NCBI GenBank assembly: GCA_033762375.1
Contig: JANRLQ010000095.1
Location: 124,001 to 188,000, forward strand
Length of the DNA: 64,000 nt
DNA from: RDXT01 sp033762375
GTDB taxonomy: Bacteria > Bacteroidota > Bacteroidia > J057
Direction: 5' to 3'
Below, one piece after another: positions 17,599-26,402 of this stretch (its first letter is position 1; each line of letters starts with the position of its first letter). Both the position numbers and the translations under genes were made by a program. The notes beneath the pieces are model-generated. The model was not told the origin of the DNA, did no database searches, and saw only the letters and a list, made by a program, of their open reading frames with translations.

Positions 17599-20500
17599 TT
17601 ACTTCAAAATAGTAAGCGAACCCTCCCGCAGGACAGGATTGCCCCGGAAGTCAGTCGCCTTCAGCCGGTACATATACACGCCTTCGGGGACGGGCTGGCC
17701 ATTGGCGCTCCTGCCATCCCACGTAAAGCCTGGTGTATTGCTGCGGAATACCCGCTGGCCCCACCGGTTGAATACCTCAAACTCCAGGGTGCTGATCAGC
17801 TCGGTGGAGATATAGAAGTAGTCATTGGTGCCGTCTCCATTAGGGGTGAAGGCCGACGGAATAAACGCTACGATCAGCTCCTTGACTTCCACCACCCGGC
17901 TGGCAATCAGCTCGCAGCCTTCTGCGGAGAGCAGGTTGGCGACGATCTCGTATTTGCCAGGGTAGGCATAGGTATGTACAGGGGCTGACGCATCAGAAAA
18001 ATTGCCATCGCCCAGGTTCCAGCTCCATGCCTCGATCTGAGCCGTACCTGCGATACCCAGCCGCACGATCGCCTGCGGAATCTCAAGCACAGAATCACTC
18101 AGCACAATCTGCACCTGTCCGTCTTCATAGGGCATGGCGGTCACGGGCACTCGTACACTCCGGCACTGCTCCCGGGAGATCGCCTCGGTATAGTAGGTCA
18201 CCGGATACAGGACCGGGGGTGTCACATAGCTAAAGGCCGTCTGAAACGGTACCGTATCCTGTACCTGATAAAACCACTCGACTGCCACTGCATCTGCGGG
18301 CGCGGGCAGGGAAGCTGTTTCGCCAAAACATACCGTATCATGTACCACAGCAGGCGCGGCAGGCAGGGGGTATATCTCCAGCGTCCGGCGGGCTGAGTCC
18401 ACGCATCCTTTGTCGGAGGTGACAGCCAGAACCACTTCATACAGGCCCGGCTCCCGGTACCGGTGTCTGACCTCGTCGAGGCTGCCGAGTTGCTGGGCAT
18501 CTCCCAGGTGCCAGCGCCAGTCGCGGAGATAGTCGCCGGTGACCTGGCCCTGGATGACCGAGCGGTTGATCAGGAGGGCGCTGTCACTGACACAGACCGG
18601 TGTCACCTGAAAGGCCACCTGCGGCAGTGGATACACCGTCACATCACGGGTCAGGCTATCAGTACATCCGTCGTCAGTGCGTACCCAGAGCTTGACCGGG
18701 TAGATACCCGGTGCCTGAAAGCGGTGAGCTGGCGTCGGGCTGGCGGTAGCATTGCCGTCGTTAAAGGTCCACTCATACCGCTGAGGTACGCCGGGGGCCG
18801 GTACGGTCGTCAGGTTAGTAAAGGTATGAACCTGCCGGTAACAAGCCGGGTCAACGGCAAAATCTGCTACAGGCAATGGATATACCTCTACCGTCCGGGT
18901 TAATACATCCCGGCATCCCTTGTCGTTGGTGATCGTCAGGCTCACCGGATAAAATCCATGCGAAAGGAACAGGTGGCTGGGATCACTCAGCGTACTGCCT
19001 GTGCCATCGCCGTAGTCCCAGGTATAGTTGATGTTGGGGTAGCTGTATTTGCTCTGGTTTTGGAAGGTCACAGGTACATGGTTGCAGGCCTCGACAAATG
19101 AAAAGTCAGCCTGCGGCTGGTCATATACCTCAACCGTCTTGACGATGGTATCCCGGCAGCCTACGGCAGAGCTCGTGAACAGCGTCACCTGGTAGTTGCC
19201 CCATGCTCCGTAATAATGCGCCGGTGCGGCATCCACGCCCGCGCTTCCGTCACCGTATATCCAGACCCAGTTCGCAGGCGGAAACAGCGGATCAAATTGT
19301 GTCAGGTCTGAAAACACCGTCGTATCCCCAAAACAAACCGGGGTATAACTAAAATCGGCTTCGACATTCGGATAAATGGTCACCTCCAGGCTTCCGGTAC
19401 TCACACATCCGTTCTGATCGGTAGTGGTGAGGGTGATACTTTTGGGACCGGCACTGGTATACTGATAGGCAGGTGCGGCAATCGTACTGGTGGCACCCGG
19501 TTCACCCAGGTCCCAGGCGTACGCGCTGATCTGTGAGGGGCCGTTGTAGGCAAAACTGAAATCATTGCCTTTCAGGCACTGATTTGATTCAGGGGCGATA
19601 GACACGACTGGCAGCGGATCTACCCGCAGCGGGGTGCAGGTGACACTGGAGACACAGCCGTTTTCGGTCACAATAAGACAGATGTTTTTGACGCCGGGTG
19701 TGGCCCAGGAGACTTGGTACGGGCCGGGTCCTGTGCCGCTGGTGACGATCCCGCTGTCAAAATCCCACTCATAAATAGCTGATCCTGAGGCAGTCCCAGT
19801 GTAGGTGATAGGGGCGTCAAGCCCCAGGCACACGGCCTGGGGCGACGCAAAGTCAGAAGTAGGGATCGGGTAAATCGTAACCGGTACAGCCGTGACGGGG
19901 CTGCTGCATCCGTATTGAGAGACGGTGAGGGCAGGGGTATGGGTGCCTGGGGTGGACCAGCTCACCTGATAAGGGCCCGCCCCCGTGCCGCTGATCACAG
20001 TAGCGGAGTCAAAGTCCCAGTCAAAAGTCGCTACCGGCAGGCTTGTGCCTGTATAGGTCAGGGTCACCGGTACATCCGGGCATACGGCCTGGGGCACAGC
20101 AGTGAAGGTCGAGGTCGCGGGCGGGATAACCGTCAGCGTATAGGTGCCGCTGTAGAGACACCCTCCGGCGTTGGTGGCGCCTACGACATAGGTGGTTGTC
20201 GCAGCAGGGCTGACCGTGATGCTGGTAGCCCCGATGACCCCGTTGCTCCATCCATAGGTGAAACCTGGCTGAGCGGTTACGGACAGGGTGGCGCTGTTGC
20301 CGGTACAGATGGTATCGGTAGGGCAGGTGATGCTGATGGCTGGCAGGACGATCTGGAAGGTATCATTGGAGAATACAGCGACATTGCCGCAGTTGTCCTC
20401 GATCGTGTCCACCACGGAGATGATATAGGTGCCCGTCGTGAAGGGGGGGAAGGTATTGATCAGAAACTGGTTTTCGAAGGTACCCCCGAGGCTGCATGCC

Positions 20501-21234
20501 TGTCCCGTGACACTGGTGACCGTGTAGGAGTTGCCAGCCAGGTCGGTCACCGCAAAGTCACTGGGCTGTACCGTGCTGCACACGACATTTTCTGAGAATA
20601 CGGCCGATATCTGCCCGCTGCAGTTGGCTACGATCGTATCCACGACAGGCGGGATATTGTCAAAAATCACAGCCGTCGAAGCGCTGAAATTGAGCGTATA
20701 GCCGGCATTGTTGCTGGAAAAATTGCTGACGTTGATCACGTAGGTCTGGCCTGCCTGCACCGGGATACAAGGGTTGTTTTGACCCCCACAGGAGCCCCCC
20801 ACATTGCCGGTAGGACCTGTCACACCCCCGCATCCGAGGTTAGGGGCAAAGTTGCAGCTCACCTCCATCGCCGGCGTGGTGAAAATATCAGAGCAGTTGT
20901 TATTGGTCAGGTTATAGACGGCCCAGTCATAATCACTGAATCCGCCCAGCGGTGTGATCGAAAAACAAAGGTTGCCGCTTTGCTGAACCGTGAAGATATA
21001 CCATACCGAATTTAACTCCCCGGAGCCGAGGCAGGAGGGGCCGGAATTGATTTCGTTTGGAATGGAACCGGAACCCTGGTAGGAATTGGTCTGCGAAAAA
21101 ATATTCTGACAGACCGGCAGGGCATTGATACAGTCTTGCTCAGGCTGAAGCGGCGGCAGCTGGGCGCGTGTTTGTAAGGAAAAGACACCAAACGTAAAAA
21201 CAAACACAACAAACCGGGGTAACAAATGTCTCAT
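17599..21234 (-). CDS. T9SS type B surface protein with PKD repeats
   Basis: A 1211-residue exported protein, first of three tandem surface-protein genes on this strand. Signal peptide about residues 1-24 (VVFVFTFGVFSLQTRAQ). The N-terminal ~180 residues form a head seen in Bacteroidota surface proteins (CINALPVCQNIF, LNSVWYIFTVQQSGNLCFSI), followed by a segment with an Ig-like fold around VSCNFAPNLGCGG to TFQI, then Ig/PKD repeats with WDFDS, WDYGDG, WTFNDG and WNLGDG cores, each followed by a Cys-bearing TDxGC strand. The gliding-motility C-terminal domain (FTPNGDGTNDYF to GSLTILK) gives T9SS type B export. The C-terminal stalk is paralogous to the 1136-aa protein. Role as adhesin or filament component is inferred. 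Confidence 0.88.
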   Translation of the reverse strand: MRHLLPRFVVFVFTFGVFSLQTRAQLPPLQPEQDCINALPVCQNIFSQTNSYQGSGSIPNEINSGPSCLGSGELNSVWYIFTVQQSGNLCFSITPLGGFSDYDWAVYNLTNNNCSDIFTTPAMEVSCNFAPNLGCGGVTGPTGNVGGSCGGQNNPCIPVQAGQTYVINVSNFSSNNAGYTLNFSASTAVIFDNIPPVVDTIVANCSGQISAVFSENVVCSTVQPSDFAVTDLAGNSYTVTSVTGQACSLGGTFENQFLINTFPPFTTGTYIISVVDTIEDNCGNVAVFSNDTFQIVLPAISITCPTDTICTGNSATLSVTAQPGFTYGWSNGVIGATSITVSPAATTTYVVGATNAGGCLYSGTYTLTVIPPATSTFTAVPQAVCPDVPVTLTYTGTSLPVATFDWDFDSATVISGTGAGPYQVSWSTPGTHTPALTVSQYGCSSPVTAVPVTIYPIPTSDFASPQAVCLGLDAPITYTGTASGSAIYEWDFDSGIVTSGTGPGPYQVSWATPGVKNICLIVTENGCVSSVTCTPLRVDPLPVVSIAPESNQCLKGNDFSFAYNGPSQISAYAWDLGEPGATSTIAAPAYQYTSAGPKSITLTTTDQNGCVSTGSLEVTIYPNVEADFSYTPVCFGDTTVFSDLTQFDPLFPPANWVWIYGDGSAGVDAAPAHYYGAWGNYQVTLFTSSAVGCRDTIVKTVEVYDQPQADFSFVEACNHVPVTFQNQSKYSYPNINYTWDYGDGTGSTLSDPSHLFLSHGFYPVSLTITNDKGCRDVLTRTVEVYPLPVADFAVDPACYRQVHTFTNLTTVPAPGVPQRYEWTFNDGNATASPTPAHRFQAPGIYPVKLWVRTDDGCTDSLTRDVTVYPLPQVAFQVTPVCVSDSALLINRSVIQGQVTGDYLRDWRWHLGDAQQLGSLDEVRHRYREPGLYEVVLAVTSDKGCVDSARRTLEIYPLPAAPAVVHDTVCFGETASLPAPADAVAVEWFYQVQDTVPFQTAFSYVTPPVLYPVTYYTEAISREQCRSVRVPVTAMPYEDGQVQIVLSDSVLEIPQAIVRLGIAGTAQIEAWSWNLGDGNFSDASAPVHTYAYPGKYEIVANLLSAEGCELIASRVVEVKELIVAFIPSAFTPNGDGTNDYFYISTELISTLEFEVFNRWGQRVFRSNTPGFTWDGRSANGQPVPEGVYMYRLKATDFRGNPVLREGSLTILK

Positions 21235-21485
21235 ACGCTGTTTGGCTGATCGTGAGCAAGATTCTGTTCCGCTGTCTTACATATCCCTGGGCAACGGATA
21301 TTGTCTTTCAAACGCTGCATTTCCCTGAAAAATTTCAGTTGCACGCAGGCAATGGCTGATTTTCAGGATGAAAGTTAGGGAAAAAAAATGCTTTTCAGAA
21401 AAAAAACTAACACGATACCATAGCACAGCCTCCTGAGTGGCAGGATCAGGCGGGTGAATTGTATTTATTTTTTCGGAAAGTATGG

Positions 21486-22142
21486 TTATGAAAAATTCTG
21501 CATATTCAAACTAAAAAAATCCCCTTTTTCGGAGGGTTGAATACGCAGCAGGCCCGCCCGGATCAGGAGGACCAATAATTCGGAGGTTTTACGGCGTGAG
21601 AGGGCCAGGGCGGCCTGTACTTCTTCAAAGGTGACACGGGACTGTCGTTCCAGGAGTCCCATGATTTTTTGCTCAGAACTGCCAAATGTCACGGTCACCC
21701 CGTCCCGCCGGTGGGCATACCGGAGGAGTTCTACCATTTCGCGGCTGGCGGTGACACTCATGTCCTGGACGCGGACATAGGCCGTTTTTTTATCGGTTTC
21801 GGTGACGGGTTTTACGAAGTGGGGCTTGCGCCTGCCTGCGCGCACATACAGCGCGATGACTTCCCGATGGGTTCCCACCGGGATGCGCTCGATCCGCACG
21901 GGGAGCCTGGGCACACAATAGCGGTCCAGAAACTGCGTGATGGCAAAAATATCTTCTTCCGGTGTTTTGGTACCGTGGATCACCCCATCATCATCCACAC
22001 CTACCAGCAGCAGTCCCCCGGCTGTATTGGCAAATGCCACCAGCTCCCGGGCGATTTTGTCAGGGTGGCGGGCCTTTTGCTTAAATTCCAGCATTTCACC
22101 CTCGCCTGCGGCTGCTTTTCGCTTGAGTTCCGTTAGGTCCAT
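21486..22142 (-). CDS. AlbA_2/Schlafen-type putative DNA-binding regulator
   Basis: About 218 residues from the Met chosen here. The N-terminal half matches the AlbA_2 (Schlafen AAA_4-like) domain: E.EFK, the ARELVAFANTAGGLLLVGVDDDG strand-turn-strand, and RKPHFVK with YVRV..M.V.AS. The C-terminal third (TFEEVQAALALSRRKTSELLVLLIRAGLL) reads as a winged helix. Proteins with this pairing are usually annotated as transcriptional regulators, though direct evidence of DNA binding is thin. The frame is open 23 codons further upstream to 22211, but that extension lacks family similarity and runs almost into pncB, so the Met at 22142 is preferred. It lies downstream of pncB on the same strand and may be read through from it. 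Confidence 0.75.
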   Translation of the reverse strand: MDLTELKRKAAAGEGEMLEFKQKARHPDKIARELVAFANTAGGLLLVGVDDDGVIHGTKTPEEDIFAITQFLDRYCVPRLPVRIERIPVGTHREVIALYVRAGRRKPHFVKPVTETDKKTAYVRVQDMSVTASREMVELLRYAHRRDGVTVTFGSSEQKIMGLLERQSRVTFEEVQAALALSRRKTSELLVLLIRAGLLRIQPSEKGDFFSLNMQNFS

Positions 22143-22216
22143 GGCCCCGCTCTGGCAGTTTGTTCGGCTCCAAGATAGTACAATCTGCTTTCTGCGCGGT
22201 GGATGCAGCAAAAATA

Positions 22217-23662
22217 TTACTGCAATGCTCCGGGCCGCCGTGCGCTGATCAGGGCATGTTTATGTGCCGTGAGGGTGCGGGACAGGCCGCTGGGATATGT
22301 ATCAGGCGCGTGCAGGCGCAGGCACCCGGCGGGAAGCCCCGCCAGCTGAGCCGCTGCCCGTGCCCGGATCGTCTCCAGCGTGGGCAGTTCATATACCTGT
22401 TGCCCTTCCCTGAAGATGGGTACCAGCATATCCGTCCACGTATATCCGTCCAGCGGCACCACTTCCCCCTCAAACGTAACAAAATCAGTACCTGGCGCCC
22501 CGGTCTCCTCGCTGTAGATCACGTCGGCTACCCAGCGGGTGCCATCCTGGTACCGCCGTACCTGCTGGATCCCTGGATTAGAGACCTTGACGGGGTTTTC
22601 GGAGAGTTTGATGGCTGGTGACCAGGGTTGTCCCGGTGCCCGCATGGCAGCGAGTTTATAGACCCCGCCCAGCGCAGGCTGGTCATAGGCTGTCACAAGG
22701 CGGGTGCCCACGCCCCAGACATTGATCCGGGCACCCCGCTGGCGCAGGGTTTCAATTTCGTATTCGTCCAGGTCATTGGAGGCTACAATGGCTGTCTCCT
22801 CAAATCCGGCTGCATCCAGCAGGGCCCGCGCCTCGATGCTGAGGGTGGCCAGATCACCGGAGTCCAGCCGGATGCCGCTCAGGGTATGGCCCTGCACCCG
22901 GAGCTTGTACCCAGTCCTGATGGCCTGACGTACGCCTTCCAGGGTGTCGTAGGTATCCACCAGCAGCACCGTATTGTGGGGCATGGCTTCGGCATATGCG
23001 TCAAAGGCTGCGGATTCTTCTTCAAATGACATCACCCAGCTATGGGCATGGGTACCCCGAACGGGGATGCCGTATTGTTTGCCTGCAAGTACATTGGAAG
23101 TGGCGGCACAGCCTGCGAGGTAGGCTGCCCGGCTGGCACTCATGCCGCCGTCTGGCCCCTGGGCACGGCGCAGCCCAAACTCCAGGACGGCGTCTCCGCC
23201 TGCCGCCTGCACGATCCGGGCAGCCTTGGTGGCAATCAGGGTATTAAAGTTGAGGAGGTTCAGCAGCGGGGTTTCCAGGAGTTGTCCCAGGATCACGGGC
23301 CCCCTGATCCGCAGGAGGGGCTCATGCGGGAAGACCACCGTCCCTTCGGGCACGGCATCTACCTCGCAGGTCATCCGCAGGGTCTGGAGATAGGCCAAAA
23401 AGTCCGGCTCAAAAAGTGGCTGCCCATTACGGCCTGTGAGGGTGCGCAGATAGGCACAGTCTGATGCCGTGATCTGAAAATCTGCCAGCAGCCTGACCGC
23501 AGCCTCCAGCCCCGCCGCCAGGGTATACCCCCCGCCAAAGGGATGCCGCCTGAAAAACAGGTGAAACACGGCTTCCCGGTCTTGCATGCCCTGTTTCCAG
23601 TAACCATATGACATGGTGAGCTGGTAGAGGTCGGTGAGCAGGGTGAGGTTTGGAGAGGTCAT
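22217..23662 (-). CDS. pncB: Nicotinate phosphoribosyltransferase
   Basis: Makes nicotinate mononucleotide from nicotinate and PRPP with ATP hydrolysis, the entry point of the Preiss-Handler NAD salvage route, in the cytosol. 481 residues, the normal size of the long family form. Seen directly: N-terminal LLTDLYQLTM, the FGLRRAQGPDGG motif (162-173), the RGTHAHS loop (202-208) that carries the histidine phosphorylated during catalysis, and LDSGDLA. The C-terminal ~90 residues form the usual small domain. The gene is divergent from ahcY across a 200-base gap holding AT-rich promoter-like DNA, and the AlbA_2 gene follows it on the same strand. Confidence 0.96.
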   Translation of the reverse strand: MTSPNLTLLTDLYQLTMSYGYWKQGMQDREAVFHLFFRRHPFGGGYTLAAGLEAAVRLLADFQITASDCAYLRTLTGRNGQPLFEPDFLAYLQTLRMTCEVDAVPEGTVVFPHEPLLRIRGPVILGQLLETPLLNLLNFNTLIATKAARIVQAAGGDAVLEFGLRRAQGPDGGMSASRAAYLAGCAATSNVLAGKQYGIPVRGTHAHSWVMSFEEESAAFDAYAEAMPHNTVLLVDTYDTLEGVRQAIRTGYKLRVQGHTLSGIRLDSGDLATLSIEARALLDAAGFEETAIVASNDLDEYEIETLRQRGARINVWGVGTRLVTAYDQPALGGVYKLAAMRAPGQPWSPAIKLSENPVKVSNPGIQQVRRYQDGTRWVADVIYSEETGAPGTDFVTFEGEVVPLDGYTWTDMLVPIFREGQQVYELPTLETIRARAAAQLAGLPAGCLRLHAPDTYPSGLSRTLTAHKHALISARRPGALQ

Positions 23663-23729
23663 GGGAAATTATTAATGTATTTTATACACAAATACGAAAA
23701 AAAAATCGCTGGGTTTCCGGTCAAGGTAT

Positions 23730-23737
23730 TAATTTTG
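23730..23737 (+). promoter_or_regulatory. Possible -7 box for ahcY
   Basis: TAATTTTG fits the Bacteroidota -7 consensus TAnnTTTG. It sits 130 bases ahead of ahcY in the divergent pncB-ahcY gap. No clear TTG is placed 19-21 bases upstream, so confidence is low. Confidence 0.35.
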
Positions 23738-23866
23738 CCGCTGATCGTCCTGGTGTTAGGTGGGAATATATATTCTCAAACAATCCGGGCATCCAGATGC
23801 TTATTTCTTCCGGATCCCGTTCTGTCTTAGCGGGTTCTCATGTATGACGACTCAATCTGATTTTTC

Positions 23867-25183
23867 ATGTCAATGGTACAAACCCAGTTTATTCCTTACA
23901 AAGTAAAGGACATCGCCCAGGCAGAATGGGGTAGAAAAGAGATTCGGCTGGCAGAGGCAGAGATGCCGGGCCTGATGGCACTGCGCGAGAAGTACCGCGA
24001 CAGCAAGCCGCTGGCGGGTGCCCGTATCGCCGGATGTCTCCACATGACGATCCAGACCGCTGTGCTGATCGAGACCCTGGCAGAGCTGGGCGCTGAGGTC
24101 ACATGGTCATCCTGTAATATTTTTTCTACGCAGGATCATGCAGCTGCGGGTATCGCGGCTGCGGGTATTCAGGTATATGCCTGGAAAGGCCAGAGCCTGG
24201 AGGAATTTGACTGGTGTATCGAGCAGACCCTATTTTTTGGGGAAGACCGCAAGCCCCTCAACATGATCCTCGATGACGGGGGTGACCTTACCAATATGGT
24301 CCTCGACAAATATCCGGAGCTGATACCAGGTATCCGGGGCCTCAGCGAGGAGACTACGACGGGTGTACACCGCCTCTACGAGCGCATGAAAAACGGCACC
24401 CTGCCCATGCCTGCGATCAACGTCAATGACTCGGTCACCAAGTCTAAGTTTGACAACAAATATGGCTGCCGCGAGTCGCTGGTGGACGCCATCCGCCGGG
24501 CGACCGACGTGATGATGTCTGGCAAAGTAGCGGTGGTAGCGGGGTATGGTGATGTAGGCAAGGGGTCTGCTGCCTCTCTCAGCGGTGCCGGTGCACGGGT
24601 GATCGTGACGGAGATTGATCCGATCTGCGCCCTGCAGGCGGTCATGGATGGATTTGAGGTGCAGAAAATGACAACCGCCATTCCCCGTGCTGACATTGTA
24701 GTGACTGCCACCGGCAACTGCAATATCGTACGCGGCGAGCACTTCCGGCTCATGCGCGACAAAACCATCCTCTGCAACATCGGCCACTTTGACAATGAAA
24801 TTGATATTGCCTGGCTCAAAACCCACTACGGTGATACCCATGTGAATATCAAACCTCAGGTGGACCTCTATAATGTGGATGGCAAGGACATCATCCTCCT
24901 CGCAGAGGGGCGCCTCGTCAACCTGGGCTGTGCTACCGGTCACCCTTCCTTTGTGATGTCTGCTTCATTCACCAACCAGGTCCTGGCCCAGATCGAACTC
25001 TGGAACCATTCCGACCGGTATGAAAAAGCCGTTTATACCCTGCCCAAACACCTGGACGAAATGGTCGCCCGTCTCCACCTCTCCAAAGTCGGAGCTGAAC
25101 TCGACGAACTCACCGACCAGCAGGCTGATTATATCGGCGTGTCCCAAACGGGTCCGTTCAAGCCGGAGTATTACCGGTACTAA
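23867..25183 (+). CDS. ahcY: Adenosylhomocysteinase
   Basis: Splits S-adenosylhomocysteine into adenosine and homocysteine, relieving product inhibition of methyltransferases; tightly bound NAD is the cofactor. 438 residues. Landmarks: GCLHMTIQTAVLIETL near the N-terminus, QDHAAA (89-94), the substrate loop NDSVTKSKFDN (187-197), the NAD-binding GYGDVGKGSA (226-235), and the conserved C-terminus KPEYYRY that reaches into the neighbouring subunit. The first Met is followed by a second two codons later; either could be the start. A textbook intrinsic terminator follows at 25205-25240, so it is transcribed alone. Confidence 0.97.
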   Translation: MSMVQTQFIPYKVKDIAQAEWGRKEIRLAEAEMPGLMALREKYRDSKPLAGARIAGCLHMTIQTAVLIETLAELGAEVTWSSCNIFSTQDHAAAGIAAAGIQVYAWKGQSLEEFDWCIEQTLFFGEDRKPLNMILDDGGDLTNMVLDKYPELIPGIRGLSEETTTGVHRLYERMKNGTLPMPAINVNDSVTKSKFDNKYGCRESLVDAIRRATDVMMSGKVAVVAGYGDVGKGSAASLSGAGARVIVTEIDPICALQAVMDGFEVQKMTTAIPRADIVVTATGNCNIVRGEHFRLMRDKTILCNIGHFDNEIDIAWLKTHYGDTHVNIKPQVDLYNVDGKDIILLAEGRLVNLGCATGHPSFVMSASFTNQVLAQIELWNHSDRYEKAVYTLPKHLDEMVARLHLSKVGAELDELTDQQADYIGVSQTGPFKPEYYRY

Positions 25184-25204
25184 GTCATTGTCTATATTCA
25201 GACC

Positions 25205-25240
25205 AAACAAGGCAGAGATTTTTTTCTGCCTTGTTTTTTT
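25205..25240 (+). terminator. Intrinsic terminator of ahcY
   Basis: Perfect 12-bp stem AAACAAGGCAGA / TCTGCCTTGTTT around an 8-base loop, followed by a run of seven T (25234-25240). It begins 22 bases after the ahcY stop. Confidence 0.9.
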
Positions 25241-25288
25241 GTGCCCTTTCCTTCATTTTGTACGATCAATTATTCATCACCAACAACT

Positions 25289-26344
25289 ATGAAACCGTAC
25301 TGGCTTTATGTAGCTGTATCGTTGATAACCTGCTGGGTGGGCTGTATCCGGGACCAGGAGGTGTTTGAGCGGGAAGAACTCTATGAGGTGCATACACTTC
25401 CCTTTGAAAACGAGGTACTGAGGGTGCGCCGGACCGGTGCCACACTGCCTAATTTTCTAAACAGTATTTATTTTCTGGACAGCCTTACCGGAATTGCCAC
25501 CACCTATATCAGTGAGATTTACAGAACCACCAATGGGGGTGTTTCCTGGGAATTAGTAGTACCATCAGGTGCCTTTGGGGTGACATTCCGGGATATATGT
25601 TTTGTCAATCCTGATACTGGATATGTGAATGCAATCTGGAATGTTCAGACTACGCAGGGCAGTATCTTGCGGGGAGCCTTATTCAGGACGTTGGATCGGG
25701 GGGCGACCTGGGACACAGTATGGCAAGCTGACGGAGTGGTATATATTACAATGACTTGCAGCCAGGAAGGCACTCCCGTAGTATTTAGAGACATAAACGC
25801 CAACACGGCTACAGTCATCAGCGAAGACGGTGGGATTACCTGGTCAGAGAAGGACTATCCGCAGACCTATATATATAAACTTTTTTCAGGGAGGGGTTAC
25901 GTAATAGGGACGGGTATGTGGGAGGCTCGGTTGAGTGCAGACCAGGGACATACTTGGTCTGGCCTTGATATATGGGGAGACCTATCGTTGCGATACATTT
26001 CTGTTGCCGATAGCATCGCTTACTGCCTATTGGATGATAATGTTATGATGACAGTTAACCTTCATACATACGCCCTGGGCAAACCCTATACACCTATATA
26101 CCACCAAGCGGAGGCCCATGCCGTATCAGATACTGAATGTCTGATTGCTGGCAGGGGCAATCTGGGGATCGTCGAGAATGATTTTTCGGAATATGGGATC
26201 CTCGCCTACAGCCGGGATGAGGGGCAGCACTGGCAGGAGTGGATGTTTTCAGACCTGACTAATTGGATATTCTGGCACAATTATACACCCCGCGCCGGGT
26301 ATTGTGTCGTCGGACAACAACTGATCCATGTCCGGATTAAATAA
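25289..26344 (+). CDS. BNR/Ycf48-like beta-propeller lipoprotein or secreted protein
   Basis: About 351 residues. The N-terminus (MKPYWLYVAVSLITCWVGC) reads as a signal peptide with a possible lipobox cysteine at position 19. The body repeats Asp-box/BNR-like turns at regular spacing: TTNGGVSW, TLDRGATWDTV, SEDGGITWSE, SADQGHTWSG and SRDEGQHWQE, plus DSLTGIAT and NPDTGYVN of the Ycf48/sialidase type. This predicts a beta-propeller on the cell surface or in the periplasm. No catalytic sialidase residues can be argued from it. The frame is open from 25241, but the Met at 25289 starts the signal peptide. Monocistronic, convergent with the next gene across a strong hairpin. Binding partner unknown. 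Confidence 0.75.
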   Translation: MKPYWLYVAVSLITCWVGCIRDQEVFEREELYEVHTLPFENEVLRVRRTGATLPNFLNSIYFLDSLTGIATTYISEIYRTTNGGVSWELVVPSGAFGVTFRDICFVNPDTGYVNAIWNVQTTQGSILRGALFRTLDRGATWDTVWQADGVVYITMTCSQEGTPVVFRDINANTATVISEDGGITWSEKDYPQTYIYKLFSGRGYVIGTGMWEARLSADQGHTWSGLDIWGDLSLRYISVADSIAYCLLDDNVMMTVNLHTYALGKPYTPIYHQAEAHAVSDTECLIAGRGNLGIVENDFSEYGILAYSRDEGQHWQEWMFSDLTNWIFWHNYTPRAGYCVVGQQLIHVRIK

Positions 26345-26347
26345 AAG

Positions 26348-26387
26348 AGCCGGAGGCCAGTACCTGGGTCAGGACGGGCCTCCGGCT
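26348..26387. terminator. Bidirectional terminator hairpin between convergent genes
   Basis: Perfect 11-bp stem AGCCGGAGGCC / GGCCTCCGGCT with an 18-base loop, between the stops of two convergent genes (26344 and 26403). Short A- and T-containing flanks on both sides allow termination in either direction. Confidence 0.75.
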
Positions 26388-26402
26388 ATAAGGATGGTGC
26401 GC

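Noticed and set aside
23663..23866. SAH riboswitch ahead of ahcY
   Set aside because: I looked for the conserved stems of that element and saw none; the gap is AT-rich with only a weak promoter box.
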